Assembly: GCA_947382625.1 (NCBI GenBank)
Contig: CANDAG010000015.1
Span: 19,959-83,958 of the forward strand
Length of the DNA stretch: 64,000 nt
Reading direction: 5' to 3'
Source of the DNA: an uncultured Lachnospiraceae bacterium
GTDB lineage: Bacteria; Bacillota; Clostridia; Lachnospirales; Lachnospiraceae
The notes beneath the pieces are model-generated. The model was not told where the DNA came from. It made no database searches and worked only from the letters and a program-made list of their open reading frames with translations. Shown piece after piece: positions 48,918-58,063 of this stretch (position 1 is its first letter; each line of letters starts with the position of its first letter). Position numbers and translations under genes: made by a program.

Positions 48918-49379
48918 TTAATTGAACAGATTGGCATACTCCCTCATAATATCCTCGTAGGATTTCCCCAGATAATCCTCCAGCTTCTGGCCGGTCTGGC
49001 GTTCAAACTGCTCATCCAGCTGACGGCCCTGATCGATCAGGAGATCGCTGTTGGACATAAACAGTGTAAGAACTGACGCGATCAAAAGAATCACCATGGA
49101 AAGGCCGCCGATGGCAGTACCCACTCCGATCCTGGCAGTTACCAGCATTTTTTTGCCATAGCCCTTGGAAAGGATGGCCAGGATAATGGCGATACTTCCA
49201 AAAACCATGGGAAGATAAACTGTAAAGATACAAAAAACGCTGGCAAGTCCCAAAACCATGGCAATGGTAGCCATAGTCTGCCCCGGATTCTGAATGCCGG
49301 GTCTGGGATTTTGGGAATAATATGGATCGTCCTGCCGGGTATAGGGATTATTATTGTAACCGTTATTGTTGTAATCCAT
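48918..49379 (-). CDS. small membrane protein with Asn/Tyr-rich N-terminus (DUF4190-like)
   Basis: A 153-residue protein starting at 49379 behind GGAGG. Residues 1-35 are MDYNNNGYNNNPYTRQDD-like, rich in Asn, Tyr, Pro and Gln. Two hydrophobic segments follow (about 37-67 and 78-105), then an acidic, helical C-terminus (SNSDLLIDQGRQLDEQFERQTGQKLEDYL). The disordered N-terminus plus two helices resembles DUF4190-type proteins; function unknown. It starts the minus-strand run 48898-47599. Confidence 0.65.
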   Translation of the reverse strand: MDYNNNGYNNNPYTRQDDPYYSQNPRPGIQNPGQTMATIAMVLGLASVFCIFTVYLPMVFGSIAIILAILSKGYGKKMLVTARIGVGTAIGGLSMVILLIASVLTLFMSNSDLLIDQGRQLDEQFERQTGQKLEDYLGKSYEDIMREYANLFN

Positions 49380-49557
49380 TGGAATTCCTCCGTTGAGCAG
49401 ATCTGCCGCTGCTGTTATCACATTTTATCACTTTTCCCGGGAGAATACAAATCTTTCTTGAAAAACAGAAGGTTTATCCCTATAATATGTTATGGAGCAT
49501 TTGGGGCTCCATAAAGAACCAGATCTAAGCCGTGAAAGCGGCGGAATGCGAGGAAGT

Positions 49558-51930
49558 ATGGATATTTTACTGAAGTTAAAAGAAGAACTGAAGGTGGAAA
49601 AATGGCAGGTGGAGGCTGCTGTGAAGCTGATCGATGAAGGGAACACGATCCCCTTTATCTCCCGTTACCGTAAAGAGGTTACCGGCTCCCTGAACGATGA
49701 GGTGTTGCGGAACCTTTACGAAAGGCTGAACTATCTCCGCAATCTGGAGGAAAAAAAGGAACAGGTCATCGGAAGCATTGAGGAACAGGGGAAGCTTACA
49801 GAGGAACTGAAGGAAAAGATCCTTGCAGCGGAAACCCTTGTGGTAGTGGAGGACCTTTATCGCCCTTACAGACCCAAACGTAAGACCAGGGCCAGTGTGG
49901 CAAGGGAAAAGGGACTCGAGGGACTGGCAGAGTATCTGCTTGCTCAGGAGGCCGATCATCCTCTGGAGGAGGAAGCCGCCAAATATATTAACGAAGAGAA
50001 GGAAGTAAAGGATGCAAAAGAGGCTTTGCAGGGAGCAAAGGACATTATTGCCGAAATGATCTCCGATGAGGCCGATTACCGTATGTACATCCGTAATATT
50101 ACCATAGAGGAGGGGCTGCTCACCAGTACCGCCAAGGATGAGAAGGCCCAGAGTGTTTATGAAATGTACTATGATTATCAGGAACCGGTGAAAAAGGCGG
50201 CGGGACACCGGGTGCTTGCCTTAAACCGTGGAGAAAGTGAGAAATTCCTGACGGTAAAGGTGGAGGCTCCCACAGAGCGGATCCATCAGTACCTGGCCAA
50301 AAAGGTGATCACGAAGGATAATACCTATACCACGCCTGCTTTGCAGGAAATCATAGAGGATTCCTATGACAGGCTGATCGCTCCGGCCATTGAACGGGAG
50401 ATCAGAAATGAATTGACGGAAAAAGCCGAGGATGGCGCCATCTCCGTTTTTGGAAAGAATTTAGAGCAGCTTCTGATGCAGCCTCCCATTGCCGGAAAGG
50501 TAGTGCTTGGCTGGGATCCTGCCTTCAGGACCGGCTGCAAGCTGGCGGTAGTGGACGCCACCGGGAAGGTGCTGGATACGAAGGTCATTTACCCCACGGC
50601 GCCCCAGAATAAGGTGCAGGAAGCCAAGGCAGAACTGAAGAAGCTTATTAAGAAATACAACGTATCCCTGATCAGCGTAGGAAACGGCACGGCTTCCAGG
50701 GAGTCAGAGCAGGTGATCGTTGAGCTGATCAAGGAGCTGGATATTCCTGTTCAGTACGTGATTGTCAATGAAGCCGGCGCCTCCGTATATTCCGCCAGCA
50801 AGCTTGCCACGGAAGAGTTCCCCAATTTTGATGTGGGACAAAGAAGCGCGGCGTCCATTGCAAGAAGACTGCAGGATCCTCTGGCAGAGCTGGTAAAGAT
50901 CGATCCGAAATCCATCGGTGTGGGTCAGTACCAGCATGATATGAACCAGAAAAAGCTGGGAGAAGCCCTTGGCGGCGTGGTGGAGGACTGTGTGAATAAG
51001 GTTGGAGTGGATCTGAATACTGCTTCCGCCTCTCTGCTGGAATATATTTCCGGCGTTTCAAAGGCGATTGCCAAAAATATTGTAGATTATCGGGAACAGA
51101 ACGGACGATTTGTCAGCCGTGCCCAGCTCCTTAAGGTGCCTAAATTAGGGCCTAAGGCTTATGAGCAATGTGCCGGATTCCTTCGGATCCCGGACGGGGA
51201 GAATCCCTTAGACGCCACCAGCGTACACCCGGAGTCCTATGAAGCGGCCTTAAAGCTTCTTGATAAGCTGGGAGTCACCATGGAGGATGTGCGTAAGGCA
51301 CAGAAGCAGGCTGCAAAATCTGCAGGAAGCGTAAAGAAGGAGGCTCCTGCCCCTCGAAAAGAAGTACGGGGGCGGCAGCAGAAGGTAGTGATCCGCAATA
51401 CCAATACCGCTATGGGCAAGGCGTTAGCTGCTGCTATGGGCAGTATGACTCTGGAAGAGCCTGTAAAAGAAAAATCCGGCAGATCCGGACAGGAACCTCA
51501 GGGAGGCCCGGGGATCACGGGAACCCTTGAGAAGAAGGTGAAGGACAAAAAGAAAATGGCCGAAGAGCTTGGCATCGGCGAGATCACTCTGACGGATATT
51601 TTAAAGGAGCTTGAGAAGCCCTCCAGAGATCCCAGGGAAAGTATGCCGGCCCCGATCCTTCGGAGTGATGTTCTTGATATGAAGGATTTAAAACCCGGCA
51701 TGATCTTAAAGGGAACCGTCCGCAATGTCATTGATTTTGGTGTGTTTGTGGATATCGGCGTCCATCAGGATGGACTGGTACATATTTCCCAGATCACAGA
51801 GCGTTTTATAAAGCACCCTCTCGAAGCAGTCAGTGTGGGGGATATTGTGGATGTACAGGTGCTTGCCGTGGATCTGCCCAAGAAGCGGATCAGTCTGACC
51901 ATGCGGATCGATCAGGGAAAAAAGGAATAG
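49558..51930 (+). CDS. tex: Tex family RNA-binding transcription accessory protein
   Basis: A 790-residue protein. It starts MDILLKLKEELKVEKWQVEAAVKLIDEGNTIPFISRYRKE, followed by the YqgF-like nuclease-fold domain (GWDPAFRTGCKLAVVDATGKVLDT), the helix-hairpin-helix region (VDLNTASASLLEYISGVSKAIAKNIV...LGPKAYEQCAGFLRI), and a C-terminal S1 domain (GMILKGTVRNVIDFGVFVDIGVHQDGLVHISQI). A charged, Lys/Glu/Pro-rich insertion (about 605-690) between the HhH part and S1 is longer than I expect for the family. Start at 49558 follows GAGGAAG. Confidence 0.93.
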   Translation: MDILLKLKEELKVEKWQVEAAVKLIDEGNTIPFISRYRKEVTGSLNDEVLRNLYERLNYLRNLEEKKEQVIGSIEEQGKLTEELKEKILAAETLVVVEDLYRPYRPKRKTRASVAREKGLEGLAEYLLAQEADHPLEEEAAKYINEEKEVKDAKEALQGAKDIIAEMISDEADYRMYIRNITIEEGLLTSTAKDEKAQSVYEMYYDYQEPVKKAAGHRVLALNRGESEKFLTVKVEAPTERIHQYLAKKVITKDNTYTTPALQEIIEDSYDRLIAPAIEREIRNELTEKAEDGAISVFGKNLEQLLMQPPIAGKVVLGWDPAFRTGCKLAVVDATGKVLDTKVIYPTAPQNKVQEAKAELKKLIKKYNVSLISVGNGTASRESEQVIVELIKELDIPVQYVIVNEAGASVYSASKLATEEFPNFDVGQRSAASIARRLQDPLAELVKIDPKSIGVGQYQHDMNQKKLGEALGGVVEDCVNKVGVDLNTASASLLEYISGVSKAIAKNIVDYREQNGRFVSRAQLLKVPKLGPKAYEQCAGFLRIPDGENPLDATSVHPESYEAALKLLDKLGVTMEDVRKAQKQAAKSAGSVKKEAPAPRKEVRGRQQKVVIRNTNTAMGKALAAAMGSMTLEEPVKEKSGRSGQEPQGGPGITGTLEKKVKDKKKMAEELGIGEITLTDILKELEKPSRDPRESMPAPILRSDVLDMKDLKPGMILKGTVRNVIDFGVFVDIGVHQDGLVHISQITERFIKHPLEAVSVGDIVDVQVLAVDLPKKRISLTMRIDQGKKE

Positions 51931-51936
51931 ATTCAC

Positions 51937-51965
51937 TTGATTTTTTATCAAGGTAGTATTACAAT
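51937..51965 (+). promoter_or_regulatory. promoter of the FMN-riboswitch ribU unit
   Basis: TTGATT (51937-51942), a 17-base spacer and TACAAT (51960-51965), starting 6 bases after the tex stop codon. Confidence 0.7.
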
Positions 51966-51983
51966 AGCTTCTGTATAAGAAAA

Positions 51984-52131
51984 GTTCTTCGGGGTCGGGT
52001 GCAATTCCCTACTGGCGGTACAGTCCGCGACCCGTTTGCCTGAGCTGGCGATATGCGACAGATGACAGCGAGGCAAATGGCTGATTTGGTGAAATTCCAA
52101 AACCAACAGTATAGTCTGGATGAAAGAAGAA
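51984..52131 (+). promoter_or_regulatory. FMN riboswitch (RFN element)
   Basis: All conserved parts are in order: CTTCGGGG start, GGGTGCAATTCCC, CTACTGGCGGT, CAGTCCGCGA, the variable stem with AGGCAAATGGCTGATTTGGT, GAAATTCC, ACCAACAGTATAGTCTGGATG and the closing GAAAGAAG. Binding of FMN would favour the terminator at 52246 and shut off ribU. The stretch 52130-52245 contains a CTATTTATA/TATAAATAG pairing that can act as alternative structure. Confidence 0.96.
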
Positions 52132-52245
52132 GCGTGGCTATTTATAAGAAAAAATGGGAGTCCCTGCCAAAAGGGGTTTCCTGCATAGAGGTTGTAAATA
52201 CTATGCGGATTTATAAATAGTCAGAAGCAAAGCGCAAAAAGAAAG

Positions 52246-52283
52246 CACCCCGGATGCAATAAAAGCATTCGGGGTTTTTGTTT
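52246..52283 (+). terminator. expression-platform terminator of the FMN riboswitch
   Basis: ACCCCGGATGC pairs with GCATTCGGGGT, followed by TTTTTG (about 52249-52279). Confidence 0.85.
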
Positions 52284-52322
52284 AACATAAGGATGGCTGG
52301 CAAAGCCTGACATCCGTTGTTT
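52281..52322 (+). repeat. family A repeat (copy A8) in the ribU leader
   Basis: TTTAACATAAGGATGGCTGG then CAAAGCCTGACATCCGTTGTTTG: arms GGATG.C/G.CATCC. It lies between the riboswitch terminator and the ribU ribosome binding site. Confidence 0.85.
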
Positions 52323-52425
52323 GCGCTGTAAATGGAAGAACCTTTCTGAAAATCCGGCGAAAACCGTTCGGAAGAACCGGGAAGCCGAGTACCGCAATGC
52401 GGAGATTTTTAAGGAGGAAAAAGAA

Positions 52426-53190
52426 ATGAATAACGGTTTATGGAGCAGTGTAGTGGACAACGCAGCCTTTGTACTGGTGTCGGTGGGGATCGCCGCCGCC
52501 CTGTTTCTGGCGGCATACCTGGCGGAGAAGTATCTGAAAAAAAGAAATGGCGACAGAGAACGGATACTGACTACCCGCAAGATCGCAATGATCGGAGTGT
52601 TTTCGGCTATTTCAGCGGTGCTGATGCTTTTTGAGTTCCCTGTGCCCTTCGCCCCTTCTTTTTATGAGCTGGATTTCAGCGAGATCCCGGCTCTGGTGGG
52701 AGCCTTTGCGTTCGGCCCTGTGGCAGGGGTTATGATCGAATTCTGCAAAATCCTGCTGAAGCTTTTTATGAAGGGAACCAGCACGGCCTTTGTGGGGGAT
52801 CTGGCCAACTTTGTGATCGGGTGCAGCTTTATCCTTCCGGCGGCAATCATCTATATGTTTAAGAAAACAAAGAAAAACGCCATTGCGGCGTCTGCAGTGG
52901 GAACCCTGATCATGACAGTGTTCGGCACCATGTTCAATGCAGTATATCTGCTTCCGGCATTTTCCAGGCTTTACGGGATGCCTCTTGACGTCATCGTAGG
53001 GATGGGTACAGCTATCAACGGCAATATTACCAGTGTGACCAGTCTTGTGATCTTTGCAGTTGCCCCCCTTAATCTGCTCAAGGGCGGAAGCGTTTCCGTG
53101 GTGACCATGCTTACCTACAAAAAATTAAGCCCGATTTTAAAGGAAGGCACGGTGAAGCAGAGAAAGGCAGCGGCGGAAGCAGTAAAATAG
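52426..53190 (+). CDS. ribU: ECF transporter riboflavin-binding S component RibU
   Basis: A 254-residue membrane protein with an N-terminal helix (about 12-30) plus five to six further helices. Family features: ARKIAMIGVFSAISAVLMLFEFPVPFAPSFYELDFSEIPALVGAFAFGPVAG, then VGDLANFVIGCSFILPAA and GTMFNAVYLLPAFSRLYGMP. It captures riboflavin and works with the shared ECF ATPases and EcfT encoded elsewhere. AAGGAGG lies 9 bases before 52426. The FMN riboswitch upstream confirms the substrate. Confidence 0.94.
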   Translation: MNNGLWSSVVDNAAFVLVSVGIAAALFLAAYLAEKYLKKRNGDRERILTTRKIAMIGVFSAISAVLMLFEFPVPFAPSFYELDFSEIPALVGAFAFGPVAGVMIEFCKILLKLFMKGTSTAFVGDLANFVIGCSFILPAAIIYMFKKTKKNAIAASAVGTLIMTVFGTMFNAVYLLPAFSRLYGMPLDVIVGMGTAINGNITSVTSLVIFAVAPLNLLKGGSVSVVTMLTYKKLSPILKEGTVKQRKAAAEAVK

Positions 53191-53213
53191 GTATTGAATA
53201 AAAGATCAAACGG

Positions 53214-53257
53214 GATGTGTTCTTTTCGCAAGAGAAGAAGCATCCTTTTTTATTTAA
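53214..53257 (+). terminator. terminator of ribU
   Basis: GGATG.GTTCTTTTC and GAGAAGAAGCATCC form a stem around GCAA, followed by TTTTTT. The next 150 bases are AT-rich and otherwise empty up to the promoter at 53415. Confidence 0.8.
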
Positions 53258-53414
53258 AAATTTTTAGATATTTTTAAGAATTCCTTATATATTCCTGTAA
53301 TTTTTTCCACATATAATTCGTTATATTATAGAAGCGTGTCTGAGGAAGACATGGGCACAAGCATGAGAAATCCGACATTTCATGGCTGAAAGCTGACAAA
53401 TTGTGTTTTAGGTA

Positions 53415-53442
53415 TTGACAAAAACTGTATTACATATATAAT
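53415..53442 (+). promoter_or_regulatory. promoter of the MacAB-like efflux operon
   Basis: TTGACA (53415-53420), a 16-base spacer and TATAAT (53437-53442). The transcript would include the short family B repeat at 53466. Confidence 0.8.
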
Positions 53443-53465
53443 ACAATAGTACAAGGGGAGAAAAA

Positions 53466-53508
53466 GGTAACTATCCGGCAACTATGAAGCCGAAGGCTGA
53501 ATAGTTAC
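53466..53508 (+). repeat. short family B repeat in the efflux operon leader
   Basis: GGTAACTATCCGG, then CAACTATGAAGCCGAAGG and CTGAATAGTTAC: GTAACTAT/ATAGTTAC arms. The core is the same as 43685-43712. It lies just upstream of the ribosome binding site of the first efflux gene. Confidence 0.75.
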
Positions 53509-53523
53509 AGAAAAAGAGGGAGT

Positions 53524-54234
53524 GTGGTTGATATTATGAACGAGCTGATTGAAATCCGGGAAATGTGCAAGATTTATAATCCCGGGGAAAACGAGGTTCG
53601 GGCGCTGGATCATGTGGATCTTAAGATCGACAAGAATGAATTCGTAGCCATCATTGGACAGTCCGGTTCCGGTAAATCCACATTGATGAATATGCTGGGA
53701 TGCCTGGATGTGCCCACCAGCGGAACCTACATACTAAACGGGCAGGACGTTTCCGGGCTTACGGACAATGAACTGTCGGATATCAGAAACCGGGAGATCG
53801 GTTTTATTTTTCAGGGTTTTAATCTGATCGCAGGCCTGACCGCCATTGAGAATGTAGAGCTCCCGCTGATCTATCGGGGCGTTGCCCGGAAAGAGAGGAT
53901 CAGACTTGCCAGGATCGCTCTTGAAAAGGTAGGGCTGAAGGCACGTATGGATCACAAGCCTTCCGAAATGAGCGGCGGACAGCAGCAGAGGGTAGCGATC
54001 GCAAGAGCCATTGCCCAGGCGCCGCCGGTGATCCTGGCGGATGAGCCTACCGGTAATCTGGACTCCGGCTCCACAAAGGAAATCATGGAGATCCTCAAAG
54101 AACTGCACAGTGAGGGCAGGACAGTCATACTGATCACTCATGACAATGAGATTGCCGCCAGGGCAAGGCGTATCATCCGTATCATGGATGGAAAGATCGT
54201 AGATGACATCAAAAATGAGGAACCAATTTTATAA
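53524..54234 (+). CDS. MacB/LolD-type ABC transporter ATP-binding protein
   Basis: A 236-residue ATPase. Walker [20 protein letters not shown]-loop [24 protein letters not shown], signature [16 protein letters not shown], Walker [14 protein letters not shown], and H-loop ILITHDNEI are all intact. This is the LolD/MacB group that drives mechanotransmission exporters. The GTG at 53524 is 4 bases from GAGG; an ATG at 53536 is also possible, so the first four residues are uncertain. It forms an operon with the adaptor and permease that follow. Confidence 0.93.
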   Translation: MVDIMNELIEIREMCKIYNPGENEVRALDHVDLKIDKNEFVAIIGQSGSGKSTLMNMLGCLDVPTSGTYILNGQDVSGLTDNELSDIRNREIGFIFQGFNLIAGLTAIENVELPLIYRGVARKERIRLARIALEKVGLKARMDHKPSEMSGGQQQRVAIARAIAQAPPVILADEPTGNLDSGSTKEIMEILKELHSEGRTVILITHDNEIAARARRIIRIMDGKIVDDIKNEEPIL

Positions 54235-54266
54235 AAGCTGCATAGGCAGAGGAAAGAGGAGAGAAG

Positions 54267-55727
54267 ATGTTCAAAAAGAAAAAAGATGAGGAATTTGACG
54301 TAAAGCCTCAAAAAGAAAAAAAGCCTCTTGATGGGGCAGCAAAGAAAAAACGTAAAAAGATCATTGCCTTCGTTCTCGTAGGAGTGGTGGTGCTTCTGGT
54401 AGTAGTTCAGAATGTGTTTGGCAAAAATGAGGTGCAGACCTATGTGGCTGCGGCAGAAGCGGTTACAGGCGAGATTGAGCAGGTGATCAATACCAGCGGG
54501 ACCGTGACCACGGAAAAGACCAAAAGCTATTTTTCCGATGTCAGCGTAAAGATCGACAGTGTTCCGGTAGCCGTAGGGGATGCGGTGAAGGCAGGAGATC
54601 TGCTGATCGCTTATGATACTGCGGAGCTTGAAAAGGAAAAGGAGCTTGCCCGGTTGAAGGCGCAGTCTGCAGAGGGAAGCTACAAGAATTCTGTTCAGGG
54701 CAATAATGAGAAGCTTGGGGATATCAGCGAGGCCCATATAAATCTTGAGGTTCTGGAACAGCAGATTGCCGATACAGAGGCGCATATTACTGAGCTGGAG
54801 AACCGGATCGAGAAGAAAAAAAGCGATCTTGCCTATGAAGGGGCGTTGCTTCAAATTTCACTGTTAGACTGGCAGGATCAGCCCGACTCCGATGAGTACA
54901 TGAATCTGCAGAAGCTGGTGCAGTTAAACAGCTATGAGCAGCAGAATAATGAAGAGGTGAAGAAATGGCAGGATGAGCTGGATGTCCACAACAAAATGCT
55001 CACTGAATACAAGGAATACCGATCGGAAATGAAGTCTCAGCAAAGCTCTGCAGAGGCCGGGAAAATGACGGCCGGAGCGAAGGAAGAGTTAGAGGCTGAA
55101 AACCAGACCAAGGAGATTGAGGCGGCGGACTCTCTGGAAAGCCTGGAAGCTGCGGCCGATGGCGTAACGGCAGAGTTTGACGGTGTTGTTACAGAAGTGA
55201 ATGCAGTGGAGGGAGGCAGTGTGGCAGCAGGCTCTCAGCTCCTTAAGCTGGAAAGTACCCAGGATGTGATGGTAAAGATTTCCGTTACCAAATATGACCT
55301 GGATAAGATCGCCTCAGGACAGAAGGCAAAGGTGACCATCGGAAGTAAGGAATATGAAGGCATGGTTTCCAAGATCAATAAGATGGCGGAAACCAATAAC
55401 AGCGGCGCTGCCGTTGTGGGCACGGAGATCAAGATCACCAATCCGGACAGCGACGTGATCCTGGGCGTGGAAGCGAAGGTGGTGATCAGCACGGCTAAGG
55501 AGAATAGCGCCGTTCTGGTTCCGGTAACAGCCGTTAATGTGGATATGGACGGAGAATTTGTGTATGTGATAGAAAATAATATTCTGGTTAAAAAGCCGGT
55601 GGTGACAGGGATTTCTTCTGATACTATGGTCCAGATCACAGAGGGGCTTTCGGAAGGAGAGCAGGTGGTAACGGATGTGATGGCCAACCTTACCGAAGGA
55701 ATGCCGGTAATGGCTATGCCCCAGTAA
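54267..55727 (+). CDS. efflux adaptor (membrane fusion, HlyD/MacA-like) protein
   Basis: A 486-residue protein with a very basic cytoplasmic tail (MFKKKKDEEFDVKPQKEKK), one membrane helix (about 34-50) and an extracellular part: lipoyl half-motif INTSGTVTTEKTKSYFSDVSVKIDSVPVAVGDAVKAGDLL, a long Glu/Lys coiled-coil hairpin (about 125-280), the second lipoyl half FDGVVTEVNAVEGGSVAAGSQLLKLES, and beta-barrel/C-terminal domains. It would connect the ABC permease to the substrate outside the membrane. It is the second gene of a three-gene operon. Confidence 0.9.
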   Translation: MFKKKKDEEFDVKPQKEKKPLDGAAKKKRKKIIAFVLVGVVVLLVVVQNVFGKNEVQTYVAAAEAVTGEIEQVINTSGTVTTEKTKSYFSDVSVKIDSVPVAVGDAVKAGDLLIAYDTAELEKEKELARLKAQSAEGSYKNSVQGNNEKLGDISEAHINLEVLEQQIADTEAHITELENRIEKKKSDLAYEGALLQISLLDWQDQPDSDEYMNLQKLVQLNSYEQQNNEEVKKWQDELDVHNKMLTEYKEYRSEMKSQQSSAEAGKMTAGAKEELEAENQTKEIEAADSLESLEAAADGVTAEFDGVVTEVNAVEGGSVAAGSQLLKLESTQDVMVKISVTKYDLDKIASGQKAKVTIGSKEYEGMVSKINKMAETNNSGAAVVGTEIKITNPDSDVILGVEAKVVISTAKENSAVLVPVTAVNVDMDGEFVYVIENNILVKKPVVTGISSDTMVQITEGLSEGEQVVTDVMANLTEGMPVMAMPQ

Positions 55728-55794
55728 ACAGCCCGGCTGCCAGATATTTACAGTGAATCGATAATTTTTTAACGAAACAGAAACGAGGTAGCAA

Positions 55795-57015
55795 ATGGCA
55801 CAGATTTGGGAATATATAAAGATCGCGCTGATGAATATCAGAAGCAATAAAGGCCGTTCCATTCTTACCATGCTGGGTATCATTATTGGAATTGCCTCTG
55901 TGATCATGGTGATCTCTATCGGTAACGGAGTCCGGGATCAGGTTAATTCCGAGCTGGAGGGAATTGCGGGCGGTCAGATCGCCTTCTATGTGGACAGCAC
56001 CCGTAAGGATACTACGGTAGCCTTCAACCAGGCGGATTTTGACGCGATACAGGCTCAGATACCCCATGTAAAAGGGGTAACGCCTACCTATGGTACCTGG
56101 GGCACGGCAGAGGGACCCAAAGGAGATTACGATATCAATATGAGCGGCGGGACGGTAGGACTGCAGTATATTTCTACAGAGCCTATTGTCAAAGGAAAGT
56201 ATTTTACACAGAACGACTACGACAGCGCAGCCAACAGCTGTATCATCACAGAAAGCAGTGCGGTGGCTTTGTTTGGAACCTCGGATGTGATAGGGATGAG
56301 CTTTGACGCTACCTTCTGGGGAATCTCCCAGGAGCTTCGGGTGGTGGGGATCCGCAAGGACAATGCATCTTCTCTGATCAATATGGGAAGCGGGTCGTTT
56401 ACCACCATACAGGCAGAGGTGCCGTTGACCTTTATGGCCAATAAGCTGGGATACTATATCGATGAGATCGAACAGTTTTATGTGGTAGCGGAGGCGTCAG
56501 AATACTGTACGGAGGTGGCCGCAAAAGCACTTGCTTTGTTGGAGAGCCGGCATAATGTCCGGGGAGAAAACCAGATCATGATGCAGAGCTTTACGGATGT
56601 AACTGCCCAGTTTGACACGATTTTAGGCTTTATCACGGTTTTTATTTCCTTTGTGGCGGCAATCTCTCTGTTAGTGGGAGGAATTGGCGTTATGAACATC
56701 ATGCTGGTATCTGTTACAGAGCGCACCAGAGAGATCGGGATCCGAAAGGCTCTTGGCGCCCGAACAGGCTCCGTGCTGCTGCAGTTTCTGGCAGAGGCGG
56801 GTATCATTACCCTGCTTGGCGGCATCATCGGTATTATTTTAGGCGTGCTGGGAGCCTCGGGGGTGTGCTCTATTGCGGGAGTCAATGCAAAGATCAGCGC
56901 CGGGACGGTGCTGGCTGCTTCCCTTTTTTCCTGTGGCGTGGGGATATTCTTCGGGATCTATCCGGCGCGGAAGGCTGCCAGACTCAGTCCTATTGAGGCG
57001 CTCAGGCACGAATAG
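55795..57015 (+). CDS. MacB-type ABC transporter permease (FtsX-like)
   Basis: A 406-residue membrane protein with the MacB layout: N-terminal helix (about 20-42) in IKIALMNIRSNKGRSILTMLGIIIGIASVIMVISIGNG, a large extracellular domain (about 45-275), and three C-terminal helices of the FtsX domain (SLLVGGIGVMNIMLVSVTERTREIGIRKALGA and the following two). The C-terminus is FFGIYPARKAARLSPIEALRHE, the usual ending. Likely exports a peptide, lipid or drug; the cargo cannot be inferred. Confidence 0.93.
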   Translation: MAQIWEYIKIALMNIRSNKGRSILTMLGIIIGIASVIMVISIGNGVRDQVNSELEGIAGGQIAFYVDSTRKDTTVAFNQADFDAIQAQIPHVKGVTPTYGTWGTAEGPKGDYDINMSGGTVGLQYISTEPIVKGKYFTQNDYDSAANSCIITESSAVALFGTSDVIGMSFDATFWGISQELRVVGIRKDNASSLINMGSGSFTTIQAEVPLTFMANKLGYYIDEIEQFYVVAEASEYCTEVAAKALALLESRHNVRGENQIMMQSFTDVTAQFDTILGFITVFISFVAAISLLVGGIGVMNIMLVSVTERTREIGIRKALGARTGSVLLQFLAEAGIITLLGGIIGIILGVLGASGVCSIAGVNAKISAGTVLAASLFSCGVGIFFGIYPARKAARLSPIEALRHE

Positions 57016-57048
57016 CTTGAAAAAGAAAATCATTTATGGTATTGTTTA

Positions 57049-57078
57049 AAAGAGCACCTGCCCGCGTAGGTGCTCTTT
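57049..57078 (+). terminator. terminator of the efflux operon
   Basis: AAAGAGCACCTG (57049-57060) pairs with TAGGTGCTCTTT (57067-57078) around CCCGCG. The T-run is short. Confidence 0.75.
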
Positions 57079-57126
57079 GGCAACAGCAGAATGTTTGCAG
57101 CTTGCGGAAAGGGCATGGATCGTATT

Positions 57127-57606
57127 ATGGAAATAGAATTTGATGTAAAGATCACACCGGGAGTTCTCTATGATTATATGCTGTACCATACATATACCAG
57201 CGCATCAGGACTGATCGGTTCCATTGTAGGCGCTCTTTTGGTGGTAACATTTTTTATGGGATACGGAGTGCTTTTCCTGATCGGAGGAGTGATCATACTG
57301 GCGTATCTGCCGTGGACCCTGTTTATCAAGTCCAGACAGCAGTATCTGGCCAATCCGGCGTTTAAGAATCCGCTTCATTATCAGATGACGGAGGAGGGAT
57401 TGACGGTATCCCAGAACGGTGAGCTTCAGAGTCAGAAGTGGGAATATATGCATAAGGCCGTTTCCACTCCCCGGAGCCTGATCCTGTATACCTCTACGGT
57501 GAATGCTTCCATTTTTCCCAAAAAGGATTTAGGGGAAAAGGCGGTTAACGTTACCCGGATGATATCGACTCATATGCCGCCCAAAAAAGTAAAGATCCGC
57601 AGTTAG
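57127..57606 (+). CDS. YcxB-like membrane protein
   Basis: A 159-residue protein: MEIEFDVKITPGVLYDYMLYHTYTSASG, two hydrophobic segments (about 30-45 and 50-68), then a soluble domain with the YcxB C-terminal pattern (YQMTEEGLTVSQNGELQSQKWEYMHKAVSTPRSLILYTS...FPKK). Function unknown. The start is uncertain (57127 or 57115); GGAAAGGG lies just upstream. It may head the tsaE-tsaD gene run, 14 bases upstream of tsaE. Confidence 0.75.
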   Translation: MEIEFDVKITPGVLYDYMLYHTYTSASGLIGSIVGALLVVTFFMGYGVLFLIGGVIILAYLPWTLFIKSRQQYLANPAFKNPLHYQMTEEGLTVSQNGELQSQKWEYMHKAVSTPRSLILYTSTVNASIFPKKDLGEKAVNVTRMISTHMPPKKVKIRS

Positions 57607-57619
57607 GTAAAGGATGATT

Positions 57620-58063
57620 ATGGAAGAAAAGATAATAGAAACCAATAGCCCGGAGGAAACCTTTGCGCTTGCCAGAAAGATGGGAGAGCAGGCCGTGCAG
57701 GGAGAGGTTTATGTGCTGACAGGAGATTTGGGGGCGGGAAAGACCGTTTTTACCCAGGGATTTGCCGCAGGACTTGCCGTTACAGAGCCTGTGAACAGCC
57801 CCACCTTTACCATTTTACAGGTATATGAAGGGGGCAGATGTCCCCTTTACCATTTTGATGTATACCGTATCGGGGATATCAGCGAAATGGAAGAGATCGG
57901 CTATGAAGACTGCTTTTACGGAGACGGGATCAGTCTGGTGGAATGGGGAGATCTGATCGAGGAGATCCTTCCCGAATATTATGTGAAAGTAACGATCCTG
58001 CGGGAGCCGGAGAAGGGCTTTGATCACAGAAAAATAAAAATACAAAAAAGAGGTTCTCTATGA
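57620..58063 (+). CDS. tsaE: tRNA threonylcarbamoyladenosine ATPase TsaE
   Basis: A 147-residue ATPase needed for t6A37 formation on ANN-reading tRNAs. The P-loop is VYVLTGDLGAGKTVFTQGFA, followed by NSPTFTILQVYEGG and the ADP-contact YHFDVYRIGDISEMEEIGYEDCF and SLVEWGDLI. The start is the ATG at 57620, with AAAGGATG upstream; the ATG at 57614 is too close to that site. It ends in an ATGA overlap with tsaB. Confidence 0.95.
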   Translation: MEEKIIETNSPEETFALARKMGEQAVQGEVYVLTGDLGAGKTVFTQGFAAGLAVTEPVNSPTFTILQVYEGGRCPLYHFDVYRIGDISEMEEIGYEDCFYGDGISLVEWGDLIEEILPEYYVKVTILREPEKGFDHRKIKIQKRGSL